From NCBI RefSeq assembly GCF_000143415.4, contig NW_003314273.1:1518052-1582051 (forward strand): a stretch of DNA of 64,000 bases, in the 5' to 3' direction. A program made the position numbers and the translations under genes. Origin of the DNA: Selaginella moellendorffii (Eukaryota > Streptophyta > Lycopodiopsida > Selaginellales > Selaginellaceae). Below the pieces are notes generated by a model. The model saw only the letters and a program-made list of their open reading frames with translations. It made no database searches and was not told the DNA's origin. Each line of letters starts with the position of its first letter. The stretch's first letter is position 1. Of this stretch, positions 11,824 to 23,295 are shown one piece after another.

Positions 11824-13212
11824 TTAGCTTTGGTTGTAGTTGTTCCATTGTGGACGTTGATAATTGTTTTGGTGTCCATTGTATCGTTGTTGGTTGTAAT
11901 TGCTTCTATAATCATTTTGTCCTTGATTATAGTCTTGATTTTGTGGGGGATTATATCCACGATTATATCCTTGATTATATTGTTGATTATCTTGATAATA
12001 ATAGTTTCTTGGTGGTCTCTGTTCTTGATTGTTGTTTCCTTGATAATTTTGTCGTGGTGTTCCTCGTTGAACATTTTCTACTCTTGAAACTTCGGTGGTA
12101 TTCCTATATCGACAATTCTTGGCTATATGTCCTTCTCTATCATAAATTTGACATTTGGGTAATTGGAATTTACAGTCTGAAATAGAATGTCCTTCATTTT
12201 TGCATTTTGTACAAAAGACTCTTTGTTTAAGTTCCGTTGAGGCTATCTTCTTCAATACATGTCTAATGTCTTTTCCCTGTGTCTGTTTCATTTTGGTCCT
12301 AATTAGTATTTCTTCCTCTTCATCATCCGAGTCATCGTTAACATAAGAAGATTCACCTTTAGTGAACTGCTTAAACCGTTTCTCAAGTTTTAAGATTCCT
12401 TGAGATAGTGCATCAACACTTTCTTCATCTGGTGTATCAGCCAATGCAATCATGTTGCGATAGGCTTCTCGTAATCCTTGTACATAAGACAAACTCTTGC
12501 CTTTGTCGGTAATGAGATCTTTACATTTCTTTGCATGTAATTTGAATCGTCTAATATAGTTTTGAATTCCTTCCCTTGGTCGCTGTTTTATATTCTTAAT
12601 GTGCTCATAATGCTCCTCTGGTGTTCCTCCAGCTGGGAATTGTTCCTTGAATTGTTCAAGTTTCTCGTCATGTGGTACAGAATCCTCTAGAGTATTATAC
12701 CACTCAAGAGCTTTTCTTTTAAGTGTGTATGGGAAAAGTATGTCTTGATGCTGTTCTTGATTGTTCATTTTGACAATTTGGTTGAATTGTTTTACATGTA
12801 ATTCTGAATCTTCTGTCTTACTTCCTGTGAAAATTGGATATGTAACCATGCTTCCAATTGTACTCATCGGATTAATGATTGCCATAGACCGTTGTAGACT
12901 TTGTTGGTTGAGTTGTTGTTCTGGCGAGTCCAGATTTGAGTAATCTGGTGCTATGTATTTTGCTTCTTCAAATGTCTCAAACTCTGGGGTGTCTTTGATA
13001 TTCAATTCTTTATTATCTTTAACTGGGTTGCTCGACTTGGCAACTTGAATTTGTTTATCCTCTTTGTCGTACTTGTTTAAAATCATTTCTAAAATTTGTT
13101 GCTGTTGTTGTTCTAATTTCTCTTTTACTACCTCTTCCTTTTTCACTTCTCGATTCTTTTGTCGAAGATCTCTTTCTCGGATCTTGATTGGGTCTGGTTT
13201 CTGTTTGTACAT
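11824..13212 (-). CDS. Family B Gag (capsid and nucleocapsid)
   Basis: A 462-aa open frame. Residues about 1-60 are charged with a Gln run. The capsid-type region (about 130-270) has a Trp/Tyr core (KRKALEWYNTLE, IQNYIRRFKLHAKKC). An acidic linker (DDSDDEEEE) follows, then zinc knuckle CTKCKNEGHSISDC. A second knuckle, CQIYDREGHIAKNC, has lost its second Cys to Tyr. The tail is Asn/Gln/Tyr-rich. The stop at 11824 is a TAA in the Gln-rich run, probably from CAA, and the frame continues toward the protease. Element D has both knuckles intact at 38562-38665. Gag would package element RNA in cytoplasmic particles. Confidence 0.88.
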   Translation of the reverse strand: MYKQKPDPIKIRERDLRQKNREVKKEEVVKEKLEQQQQQILEMILNKYDKEDKQIQVAKSSNPVKDNKELNIKDTPEFETFEEAKYIAPDYSNLDSPEQQLNQQSLQRSMAIINPMSTIGSMVTYPIFTGSKTEDSELHVKQFNQIVKMNNQEQHQDILFPYTLKRKALEWYNTLEDSVPHDEKLEQFKEQFPAGGTPEEHYEHIKNIKQRPREGIQNYIRRFKLHAKKCKDLITDKGKSLSYVQGLREAYRNMIALADTPDEESVDALSQGILKLEKRFKQFTKGESSYVNDDSDDEEEEILIRTKMKQTQGKDIRHVLKKIASTELKQRVFCTKCKNEGHSISDCKFQLPKCQIYDREGHIAKNCRYRNTTEVSRVENVQRGTPRQNYQGNNNQEQRPPRNYYYQDNQQYNQGYNRGYNPPQNQDYNQGQNDYRSNYNQQRYNGHQNNYQRPQWNNYNQS

Positions 13213-13901
13213 TCAGTTTGCTAAGTCTTCTCAACTTGAATGTCGAGGAAAGTTTCTTGAATTTGTGTTTCGCCTAATTTGTCTTGAGTCAATTGTTGTT
13301 TTTCATAGATTGCAAAGTCAAGCTCTTACGTCTTGAGTCTATTACAAGTTTTGATCTTATAGTATAAATGCGAAGTCAAGCTCTTGTGTCTTGAGTCTTC
13401 AATCGAGATTTTCTTTCTCGATTCTTCTTGAGTTTCTTCTCGAGGTCACTTTCCTGAGTCTAGCTTAGGAAAGGTCTTGTATTTGAAAAATCAGATGGTG
13501 TAAGTATGCACTATTTTGTTTGTTGGAAGGAGGTCTGTTTTGTCATAAATTGATTGATGTAGCTATTCGCTGGTAAATTTTGGATACTGCTCGCCAACTT
13601 TGGGATCGAGCAGGTATGTAAATGATTGCAATTCTCTCTAGTAGTCCAATCTTGAATAGTTGTTTTAATCTCTTACAGTGTGTTGGTTGTTTTTGTATGC
13701 GAGCTCTCATTACGAGCTGTTGTGTTTCCCAGTCGTTGGTAAGATCTGAAGATGCTGAATATGGCAGTGGTTGTATTTTTAATGTCCTAATTCTTGTATG
13801 TTCCGTGTCTCAAGTGACGTCCACACGTCAAAGTATGAATTTTAAACAATTCTTGTTGCTGTAAGCCTATGTGTGCGCAAATCTATCCAATGCGCTTTTC
13901 T

Positions 13902-15121
13902 CTATGGTCGATTTCGTGGTAGTGTATTTCCCTGAGGCCGTTCTTGCCGGTCTTGTTCTACTTCCCTCTGTCGTATAGCACGTCCTCTTCCACGATCAGA
14001 GTCGATCGCTTCAAGAACTTCCCAAGGTATAGTCTCAATTAATATTCTTGCATTGTAAGTTTGTAATCGTGACACAAGATCTCCTAAAATACTCCTTAAA
14101 ATACTGAAATTTCTTGTACGCACTCTTCCTTGTTGGTTGCGAGTGGTGTATATTTCTAAGCTGGGATTTCGATGTTGGACCTCAGTGTCAAAGTTGAAAT
14201 TTGTTACTGTATTTAATCTTGGCCCATTGTGATTCCGTCTTAAATTTCTTCTCCTTCGATTCGTAATCCTTGAGCTTCCAAGATGTCCCTTTGAACTTGT
14301 CACAAGTTCAGGTTCCCGTCGGTTTCTTGAACTCAAATTCTCAATTCGAATTTGTTGATTGACTTGTTCTTGATTCCTTAATTCTCCAGCTATTCTTGTC
14401 CGTCCTAAACGATGTCAATATGTTATAGTGTATAGTTCGTTAAGGGTGCTTGTTGGTAGAGTTACACCTAGAGGACTTTGAAGAAGTCGATAAAGTAATT
14501 TTGCATTCTCTTCAAAATCCCTAAATCTAAGTGTGTCAACAAACCAACAAACTTGTGGTTCAATGGTTCCACACTCTGTTGCTACTATAACTCTTGTCAA
14601 ATCAGTGTTGAAAACAAGTGTTAATGGTTGAAAAGTTTCACATTTATGTATGCCTAGAAATTCGATAATTGTCTGTTGAAAGATGTGTCCACGATACACC
14701 CAAGTTAGGGTTCTTCGAGTTGCAAAGAAATTGAAATAAACATGTTTTTCTTTCAACATTTCCTCATTTTCGCATTCTTCCTATTTGCTAGACAATTTGT
14801 AAAAGAGTCTCAAAAGTGTTTCTTAAAGTTTTTGAAAGCAACGAAAGCTTTGTTTCTCTTCTTTTTCTAAACTATCGTTACTCTTTTTAGTGTCGTCTTC
14901 TTGGGCTATTTCTTCCCGTTTCTTTCTCTCTTCTACTATAGCACTTTCATCCTTGATTCGGAGTCTTTCTTTCGCTTGCTTGCAAGTATTGCATCGCCAT
15001 TTTGGATAGCATTGCTTGTATGGTTTTGCACAATTTCTGAAACCACACAAAAGACAATCTTCGTATCTTGTACAGCTTGTATCTCCAAATGGGCAGTCGT
15101 GCTTTTACATTCTTCCTCCAT
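13902..15121 (-). pseudogene. Family B ORF1 region upstream of gag, with Cys-rich start
   Basis: Three adjacent open stretches (15050-14823, 14759-14415, 14336-13902) lie between the 5' LTR and gag, where Ogre-type elements carry an extra ORF of unknown function. The first has a Cys-rich segment (CGFRNC, CYPKWRCNTC plus further Cys upstream) suggesting metal binding, then a charged KKREE helix. The second is a compact 114-aa frame with hydrophobic and aromatic residues. The third is Arg/Asn-rich (SSRITNRRRRNLRR). Whether they form one spliced or one broken product is not clear. I recognise no domain. Confidence 0.5.
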
Positions 15122-15602
15122 CGCCAGCCGCTAGAATTTTTCTTTGGTCATTTCTTTGTCGCAGATTCTTGATATATTTGTTTTCTTCAACCTCTCGCTA
15201 AAAGCGATTACGCTCACACCCCAAGTTTTCTGCGACTTGGGTGGCTTCAATCTTCAAGTGTTCTTCATGTTTTCATGCTCGTTAACACTTGCTTGCTCTG
15301 ATTTCTTGTCGGAGATTCTTCAAATATTCTGATGTGCAGAATATTCTTCGTCGTCAACCTCTTGCCAAGAGGCAGTTATGGAGGATGCTTGGACTTTCTA
15401 AGAAGTGGGCGATCACTAGATGATCGTAGTCTTCAAGCGCTTGGTCTCTAGCATGTTTGCCATGCTTCTTGCTGTAGATTTTTGTCGATTTTCTTCTTTT
15501 TGTTTCTTTTTGACTTTTCCCTTGATTCTTGACTTCGGCTTGTTCTTTTAGTTGTGGCTAAGGCTTCCAGTATTTGTTCTTTGGGTGCTCTTCACTTCGC
15601 TT
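15122..15602 (-). other. Family B untranslated leader
   Basis: About 480 bp between the primer-binding site and ORF1 with no coding signal. It is rich in TTCTTG/CTTCTTG pyrimidine runs on the plus strand, so purine-rich on the element strand. A related stretch lies at 21700-21870 beside the second copy of this primer site. Confidence 0.5.
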
Positions 15603-15620
15603 ATCCCATCGTGGTCGCCA
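15603..15620 (-). other. Primer-binding site, tRNA-Arg type
   Basis: On the minus strand TGGCGACCACGATGGGAT starts 3 nt after the LTR end. Its complement ends in CGTGGTCGCCA, which fits the 3' acceptor end of a eukaryotic tRNA-Arg whose 5' end is GACCACG. tRNA-Arg priming is the known habit of Ogre-type Gypsy elements. A copy with three changes lies at 21874-21891. Confidence 0.8.
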
Positions 15621-15623
15621 AAG

Positions 15624-16030
15624 TGGAGAACTACAAAATCACCTCTACAATGATCTTGTGAATCCTCTCTAATCTAAACTAGATCCAAACATAAAAAGGA
15701 AAGAAATACTTAGCCATGTGCTGTTGCAAAGATGTTGATGCTGAGATTGATGCACATCTCACAGCCTTGATCCCCAGAAGGCAGTGAGTAAGATAGGCAT
15801 GGAAGAGAAGAGTTGATATTGAGCAAGTGGAGTGTATGTTATTATGGCCAAGGATATAAAAAGATAGAAAGGGGATAGGTCTGGCATGCTATCACCAGCC
15901 TATATAACCACTACATGCCCAGTCATCCAAGTCAAGAATTTAGACCGGGAGAAATCCTGATCTCAATTCCTGACTCAGGAAATGCCTTTGTGCGAAAATC
16001 ACGATGCAAATGCATGTACCTCTCTACTCC
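15624..16030 (-). repeat. 5' LTR of family B
   Basis: A 407-bp LTR, partner of 7724-8134, with the tRNA-Arg primer site beside it and CTCTC target duplication at 16031-16035. It contains a TATATAA-like stretch near 15900 that could be the element promoter on either strand. That assignment is only a guess. Confidence 0.88.
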
Positions 16031-18704
16031 CTCTCTAACTTATTTCCACTACTCGTTCTCGAGTAGTCTCAGATTCCATTGACATAACCTTGCACTTAGG
16101 AACTTTTAATTTTGACTTCTCAGAGTCAATTTCCTAGGTGTCTCCGACACCTTACATTGCACATGGTGCAAGTCCACTTCCCTATCCTAGGAAGTTCTTT
16201 ATTTGAGGATACCATCATCCTCTCTCTGATATCGTGCCACCTTTGACATTAAGTTTTGGTTATCATAATTGGTGCTAAGGCTGCCCATGGCCCTATTATT
16301 TGGCTACCTTACCGCTCCCCCCTTTGGAGCATCCACTTTCGCGAAATCGGAGTGGTTGGGAATCCACCCTTAGGGAAACTTTGCCTTTCCCATAATCCGT
16401 TAACACCCAACACATTAGTGTTCTCGGCCTAACTTTGCCATTTGGATTCTTTCCCAGGATTCCCATGGCTCTTTTCCTAGCCACTAGTCTTTTGCTCCTA
16501 TCCTTGATTGTTACCCAGCAACATAAGATCGCTACCTCCATTTTCGAGGTTTCCTTTCAGTTCCATAGCAAACACTTTGTTTTGCCAAGTCTAGAGCGTA
16601 TTCACCCCTAGTACGTCTCTTTAACATTTTCTGCTGTGGGCTCTATCCACGGCCCAACTTTTGAAATCCTTTCTTAGATCTTTTATAGAGACTACCTTTC
16701 TCGGACTTATTATACCACAACATTGACATAGCTCATTTCCCTTAGGTGTTCTTCCCACTTGGTCACCTTGACCAAGCCACACCATTATCAATAGTTCAAA
16801 TCAACACTTTGAACTAGGAATCATATTCCTTAACCCAAACAAAGACTTTGTCCTTGTTTAGCCACAAGATCACCTGGTGATCTCATTTTGACCCCTTAAT
16901 AGGTCTACCCATAGGAACTAGGTCTTCTAGACCCCTCCATGTTGTTGACTATAACCCCGGGGGCATCCCCCACACTTGGCGGTGCGCCCAAGCCAACCCT
17001 TCCGGCCAAGGATCCATAGCAACTGAGACTTAGTGTCCCCATCTCATTCACCACGTCCTTGGTGCCCTTTGCACCAAAGTGTTCAAGTTAGATATGCCGA
17101 GCTTTCACTCTAAGCAATCTAACCGTGCATCACGACTCCGAGGCATCCCTCACTTGACGGTGTGCCCAAACCAGTCTCCTTACTGAGAGTCCATGACCAC
17201 CGAAATATAAGTGTCCTCATATTCCAAACCATCACCACGCCCTAGTGATTTGGGACTCGAACCCAAGCACTAGAGGGTTGGGACTTGAACCCAACCTCCG
17301 TATATGCATTTACGGACGGCATCACCCCAGATGCCTGACGTGACTCCCCACGCTGGTGCACCAATTTATATTTAAAGCGCGCTATAGATCATGCTTAGGA
17401 ACCTAGTTCCTCCGCACTGCCAAGTCCTCTCACTTGACACGTTTTGTGATCATGCATGGACTCCTCCATGCTCGGCCCCCTGGGCCACCCCTTTGAAGTT
17501 GGCTCCTTCAACTAGGGTATTTGTTCCCCCCAACTTGCCAATCTCACTTAGCAAGTCATTTGGCCACCGTAACATGGTTCATGCATAAGCGTGAAAGTCC
17601 TTAACCATCGACTTTCGTTCAAAGCCTTCTCTTTGAACACTTAGGAACTACTTCCCCAATCTTGATAGCCTTGCTTCATGGCAAGCTTCAAAACCACGCT
17701 TTTGCTGCGCCATTCTGATTTCACGCATTCTATGAACCATTTACACTTGGCCTTTCTAGGTACTAAGCTACCTAGAATCGTCTTTGGGAACCTTGAAGCA
17801 ACTCTGTCCCTTAGCTTGCTAAGGCCTCCCTTTTCACAAGCTTTATAGTTGCCATATAGTCTAACATGGACAATTCCATATTTTAGACTCTCCATGGCAT
17901 CACGGTTGCTAGCAATAACATCCTCGAGCACCCTCTTGATTTTCCACTCCCAACTTGTATAACCACCGTTGGATATGCCCTTCGATTTCTATTGTTCAAT
18001 TCCATCCCAATACTATTTGCCTTTTGGCCCCATATGTTTCCTTTGGTTATTCTCCTCCACACTAGGAGGATAACTTTGTACATTTTACTATGCCTTAGAA
18101 AGTATTCTTAGGGATGAACCTACCCGATAGCCTAGGGAGTGGTTCCTCAATCTTGGGCATGCTCACGTTATAATCCCACACATCGGGATTAACGTTGTTG
18201 CTTATGGGCCTTTACATGCCCATCACTAGCCTTGCCAAAATTCCATTTTTGGCTCTGTTCAATTCGGGTAGACAGTCTTCTCCTGTCTCTACAACCTTGG
18301 ACATTTGGATAGCACCTACTATCCATCATTCACTAGGGACTTAGTCCCTTGGGCCTTATCTACTGCCCTTGCGACACAAAACACCACCTCCTGGTGTTTT
18401 AGAGTGTTTGGGTGTCCCAATGATGGCCTCCTGACAATGAGCATTTCTGTTTATGATATTGACTTATTAAATCGCAACATAAGCAATTTATCCCCCGTAA
18501 GGGTATATATAACTTCCTTATGGCATTAAGAAGTCTTGGGTAGCTACCTTCTACCCATTTAACCAATTATCTTGCACCTCTTGCTTAGTTGCCCCATAGT
18601 TGTCAAGTCCTATAACTCATTGTTTGGTGCTTCCACACTTCCATCATTATCTGGGTCACCACACTCCAACCGCATGCCTACCAGCTTAGGCCATGCCATT
18701 CACG

Positions 18705-18804
18705 NNNNNNNNNNNNNNNNNNNNNNNNNNNNNNNNNNNNNNNNNNNNNNNNNNNNNNNNNNNNNNNNNNNNNNNNNNNNNNNNNNNNNNNNNNNNNNNN
18801 NNNN
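18705..18804. other. Assembly gap (100 N)
   Basis: Exactly 100 unknown bases, a conventional scaffold gap. Any frame crossing it is meaningless. The true missing length is unknown. The reverse-strand copy around 3040-3100 shows what kind of sequence is expected. Confidence 0.98.
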
Positions 18805-19827
18805 GCCCCAAGAGCTTACCCTTATGACACTACTTATTAGTGTCTAGGTTTTTGCCAAGACTAATATAGTTGTTCTTCATGCTAACTATTTGTTAGCACT
18901 GCACCATAGTGTTTGCACCCAACTCTAGGCCAAAGTTGCTTTCTTCTGGGAACATCTTTCCCACAACTTTGGTATGGCACATTCTGCTATCAATGACATA
19001 CCTACTGTTCTTATACTTGGATCTTATGATCCTCCCCATACCTCATGGGGCACCATACACCTCAGTCCAAATGCTCCAACCAATCCCTTAGGACCATTCC
19101 CTGACTCTGCTTGAGTCATCCAGCATTTTGGACTTTGCTAATCCAACAACCTGCGAGGTCTCAGTCTTAGAGGTGCCAACTCACTGGAATACAACTTCTT
19201 GTATTCATGTCCTACTCACAAGGACAATCTTTGCAAGTGTTACTCTAATACTTGATGATTTTTTTGGGGCTAACCTTTGCCCCTTAGGACTACTTGTCCA
19301 TGTGATGAGAATAGCAACACATCTTTAAGTACACCCCAAACTCCTTGGGTTGTTCCAGCATTTATTAGAGGTAGCCCCGGCTACCATTTCAAGGACTGGT
19401 GTCCTCTTCTGTATTTGACCTCCCACGGTCAACAATTCCGGTCTCAAATTTATGAGTACCAACCTCAACCATATAAGGGTAATCTTGTGACTCTTTTATT
19501 GTTTTGGAGTCTGCATCTTTCCCGTGATCCCAATTATAGTTGTTTACCACAACTACATTATCTCGTTTGCTGCGTCAAATGCTCATCTGGATCACATCCT
19601 CAGCTCTCTGAGGAAACCCTTATACTGTTCCCAAGATCCCCAAAGTCGTTCCATTATTGGCCCTTTTCTATCCACCACCTCACCTAAAAGTTCACACATG
19701 AACTGTAATGGAGAGCCATGTCTTCCCGACCTGCTACTCCTCAAGGATAGGCCCACTCCTCGAACCTTCCGATGCAAACACTAGTGGTGATATACTTGAG
19801 CACCAATAAAAGTCGGACTAAGGAACA

Positions 19828-19839
19828 GTTCCGATACCA
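19828..19839 (-). other. Primer-binding site of family A, initiator tRNA-Met type
   Basis: On the minus strand TGGTATCGGAAC starts just after the LTR end at 19843. It matches the Met-initiator primer complement at most positions. It shows that the right-hand LTR is the 5' LTR. Confidence 0.75.
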
Positions 19840-19842
19840 AGT

Positions 19843-21319
19843 TGTAAGCGACTAATTTTTCCATTTTACTTTAGTCACTTAACCACACCTCCGACCACTT
19901 GGAGGAGTCTCACTCACAACCTCCGTAAGTCCTATTTTTGACTTGGGCTTACTAGCCCCGAGAATGGCATCCCCACCACTCAACCTATGCACTTGGTCCA
20001 AGTGCTCCACGTGCCCGATCCCATGATCGACACCCCAAGGTACCACCAACATATCAGCCTGTTACGCTAAGGCCATGTCCATTCACCTTGGTCATAACGA
20101 TGGTCTGACACCACCTGCATCCTAGTCCCGTCACTCAAAGACTTGGCCATCCATCCATGAGTGATCATCCTAGATCCACTCTTTAGCATCCTTAGGGTGC
20201 CCACAAATATGGGGATTAGCCTTCCCCAATATCTCCATTCCAGTCCCCACCAAGTCCCTTTTCGTCCTTGGCCGTGCTCGCCAACACTGCCACTGGATCA
20301 AGGCCCACGGGCCCGACCACTAAGTCCCACTGTCCTCTAGGACTTCCTCCCTATATGACCGTGTCCTTGGTCACCACACCAGAGGACTACTCCTCTTCCT
20401 TTCCACAGTCTGGGACTTTGGGACGACATTTCGGAACACCGTGGCCCTACGCGGGCCTCGTGGGTACTCTCCCTGCCTTTCGCCTTTAGGTGCTCTAGCC
20501 ATAGGCTTAGAGCGAGGTTCCATTGAGCCACACTAGGTATCCAAGTAGGTAGTGCCACCCACACTTGGACTGGGAGCATCGGCCAGACGATCTCCCGGGG
20601 GAACTAGAGCCGGCTCTTGAACACTTCACCAAGCTACCCCGCTTGTCGATCCATGTTCACTCTAGTCTTGGACTTCCCAGTGGTCAGCTCATCACCCAAC
20701 ACTGGGTGCAGCCTCTTTGGGCCAAACTGGCCTTTCCTGGCCAAACTGGCTCCACTGCAGTCCTCCCCCTTACTATACTTTTGGAGCTCACCAAACCCCC
20801 CAGGGTCTGGGAGACGAACGCTTTGGGCTTTCACCCCTCAGACTCGAACTCGGACTCAGACTCGGACTCAGACTCGAACTCGGACTCAGACTCGGAGTCG
20901 GACTCGGACTTGGCCTCGGCCTCAGCCTCGGTCTCGGTCTCGACCTCGGACTCCATCTTGGATTCCGTCTTGGGTCCATCTCAGACTCCATCTCGGTCCA
21001 CCTCGGACTTCGTCTCGGACTCCATCTTGGATTCCGTCTCGGTCCATCTCGGACTCCGTCTTAGTCCACCTCGGACTCCATCTTGGACTCCTCCACGTGT
21101 CATGTGTTGGTCCTTTTGGGTCCCTTTATGGAGCCTCGCTTATTGCCCGCTTCATGCTCGTTCTTTGAGCACTCCGTTGGGAGTTCCACTCCCGCTCTCA
21201 ACCTCTCAAGTCGGAGCCTTTTAGTCCAAACGTGTTACGCTTGTTTGGCTTTTGCTTTGGCCACTACCACATGGCACCCTTTCGGCTCCACTTTGGGGCT
21301 TAGGGATTTGTGTCTCACA
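19843..21319 (-). repeat. 5' LTR of complete family A element
   Basis: A 1,477-bp LTR, TGTAAGCGAC to GTCTCACA on the plus strand, partner of 5755-7425. The hexamer array here is short and interrupted (about 20848-20960). Outside the array the two LTRs agree closely. The right flank CCCTG (21320-21324) is the target duplication. Confidence 0.9.
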
Positions 21320-21324
21320 CCCTG

Positions 21325-21545
21325 CATGGACAAGGTAGGAACCTTGTGATACTAGTCAATGCCCAAGGAAGAAGATCCAAGGTGGAGGCCCAGGATCTAA
21401 AGGTACGGCAATGCAAGGCCAAAGATTTGTGCCTAAACCTGGTGTCCACAAGAGGACAACTCACTAAAGTGACCAAGGCTGCATTTTTGTGCTTACTCTT
21501 GGTGAAGAGTGACAAAAAAACAGAAACGGAAGAAGTACCTTTAAT
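21325..21545 (+). pseudogene. Gypsy (family E) protease/pol remnant, 3' part
   Basis: When the family A element and one CCCTG are removed, the frame of 5530-5754 continues here as MVAL, then HGQGRNLVILVNAQGRR, and stays open for about 75 codons. The sequence is the linker between protease and RT of a chromovirus-like element. Similarity to coding sequence fades near 21545, where AT-rich sequence of a B-like leader begins. Confidence 0.7.
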
Positions 21546-21873
21546 GATCCAGCAATCTTTCTTTTGGATTTTTCTCAAGAAATTGTTAGCAAAAAAATTT
21601 AAACTTGAGTTTTTTGGCAATATATGCTGAACTCAAATTTTAAACTTGTCACATACTATGTGGCTTTGGTAACGATTGAAAAACTATCCTTCCTGCATTG
21701 TTTGGGCACTAAGTCACTACAATCGCAAGAAGAATTCTTTCGTTTAGTGTTGTCTAGGCTTAGGGCCTTTGCAATCACTAAAGAGATCTACTTGTGATTC
21801 CTAGTGCTAGGCATGTTTGGAATTCATAAGCAATTTTCTCCAAACTATTTTTCAAGCCAAAGAGTGATGATTT

Positions 21874-21891
21874 ATCCCACCGTGGTCACCA
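21874..21891 (-). other. tRNA-Arg-type primer-binding site of a second B-like element
   Basis: On the minus strand TGGTGACCACGGTGGGAT differs at three positions from the family B primer site. It sits next to an LTR-like start TGAGTAAGG at 21895. It marks the 5' end of another minus-strand element whose internal part is reduced to a few hundred bases. Confidence 0.6.
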
Positions 21892-21894
21892 AAG

Positions 21895-22400
21895 TGAGTA
21901 AGGCTTTTTTACCTATACTCGCATTCTTGCTTCTACTTGCAAAATAGTGACAAACAAACAGAGGCAGAAACATAAAGAAGATAAGAAGAATGAGAAGATA
22001 ATAGAAAAGAACTCAGCCTTAAACCCTAAAGGCGTGAGTAAAGATAAGCATATATCACTCTCTCAACTTTACTTTGTAGAAATAGTCATATGTAGGAGAA
22101 AAGATGGTTAATTCAATGCAAATGCATATAATAATGAGTGGGGGTTGTTTTCTAGCACATCTAAGTGTTATTTATATACTACATAATTTTGTAACCATTT
22201 TTAACTGCTTCTTGCTTGTTTATGACAAGCGTTACCTAGGTTGGGTCTTTTTTCTTTGAATACCTAAGCTTAAGCATAACTCTATTTCATCTAAGCTTCC
22301 TTCTTTTGCTATGCCTAGAAAGATATATAAGATAAAACATTTATCTCTTCATCAAGTACTATGAGGCTCATTGGTCCTTGCCCCTTAAGAAGTTTGAACC
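21895..22400 (-). mobile_element. Probable 5' LTR of the second B-like element, degraded
   Basis: Begins TGAGTAAGG right beside the primer site and is about 500 bp of AT-rich DNA with no coding signal. It is not similar enough to 15624-16030 to align by eye, so it belongs to another subfamily. I could not find its far edge. Confidence 0.4.
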
Positions 22401-22439
22401 TTCCCTTTGGGTTGGAATTCGGGATTTGAGGGGGATTTA

Positions 22440-23294
22440 AAGGGTCTTATGATCAAGTTTTGTTATATTAAGGAATGTTAAAAATTTAGAGGCTTGGTGT
22501 GGTTGACTACTTATATTTATTAAAAGTGTAGTTGAACCTTAAATCTAGTCTATTCTAAGGAGGGGAATTGAGAAAGAGAGTTTGAAAATTTATGAAGATA
22601 TAGCTAACACTATATTATTTATGTTGTAAATAGTTAAAGCTAAGTAAAACCAAATAGGAGCTAATATTATAGGAAAAGACCTTTAAATGGAATTTAACTA
22701 TGGAATCCTCCTATATTAAGCATTAGTCCTTCTATATTGTTACATGATAGTTTGTTATGTCCCACCAAACACCTTATTAGTTATAGTTATGGTAAGTGCC
22801 TAAATCTTGCAATGATGCAAATCTATAGAATAAAGAAAGTGATCTAAACACCATGGTGTTGTTTATGCATCCCGATTCATGATTTTATGCCATTCTTTAT
22901 GCCATCCATATTTAATATATTTTCAAGCTAGTCCTAAAGACAATCTCATTGGACTACATTAATGTGAGCTTTTATATAGGGGAGGGGGATATGAGGGTTT
23001 CAGATGTATAGTAGGGATAGTGGTTGAAAACATGAGATATTAATTTGGCTCCTATTGGGCCATGTCACTCCTTATTCTACATTTGGCTTACTCCATGTTA
23101 TGTTAGTTAATGGGGTACCCACCTCTTTATGTTAGGCCACTAGTATTTTAAACTTGTGCCAAACTCCATTTGATACCATTTGGGTGTAGGGGTATACAGG
23201 GAGGTGGTGCTTGAAGGGGATTTGAGTGCATACTGAACCCTCATTCCATAGTGCAATAGGCTTGGAATTTAACTCCAAATTCATGTACACTACA
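22440..23294 (+). mobile_element. Degraded family C LTR, plus orientation
   Basis: The stretch 22980-23294 matches the reverse complement of the family C LTR (30063-30440), including the segment with the words GTGCCAAACTCCAT and GGCCACTAGTAT. It ends CTACA and is followed by a Met-type primer site. The upstream limit is approximate. Confidence 0.55.
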
Positions 23295-23295
23295 T

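Larger units (their letters stand above)
7682..16030 (-). mobile_element. Family B: Tat/Ogre-like Ty3/Gypsy element lacking integrase
   Basis: An 8.35-kb element on the minus strand inserted into family A, with CTCTC duplications at 7677-7681 and 16031-16035. Order from its 5' end: LTR (15624-16030), tRNA-Arg primer site, Cys-rich ORF1 region (15121-13902), gag (13212-11824), protease, RT and RNase H (11640-8728), an extra coiled-coil frame (8687-8253), and 3' LTR. The extra ORF before gag and the tRNA-Arg primer resemble Ogre elements. The FMDDFSVF RT motif and DGGS protease fit the Athila/Tat branch. No integrase H-C or D-D-E motif is present. Confidence 0.85.
16036..19842 (-). mobile_element. 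Family A internal region, right of nested insertion
   Basis: Non-coding DNA between family B and the 5' LTR of family A. Segments recur at 60784-61620 (matching about 16036-16620), 1-470 (matching 17491-17965) and 1963-3797 (reverse of 17966-19842). Open frames here, such as 16296-16541 minus and 17641-17931 minus, lack retroviral motifs. A 100-base run of N lies at 18705-18804. Confidence 0.7.
5755..21319 (-). mobile_element. Complete family A LTR retrotransposon (non-coding, LARD-like) carrying a nested element
   Basis: Two LTRs of the same orientation (5755-7425 and 19843-21319) flank non-coding internal DNA. Perfect CCCTG duplications lie at 5750-5754 and 21320-21324. The element reads on the minus strand: the initiator-Met primer site lies beside the right LTR. 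Internal DNA without the nested family B insertion is about 4 kb. It contains no gag or pol, so it must have used enzymes from another element. Its GCTTACA end plus the Met primer site are shared with family E. The insertion splits a family E protease gene whose frame is continuous across the empty site. Confidence 0.9.

Noticed and set aside
11644-12185. Hydrophobic plus-strand frames that look like membrane proteins
   Set aside because: They are the antisense of the Asn/Gln/Tyr-rich Gag tail of family B.
18572-18847. Open frame crossing the N gap
   Set aside because: The frame is an artefact of unknown bases.
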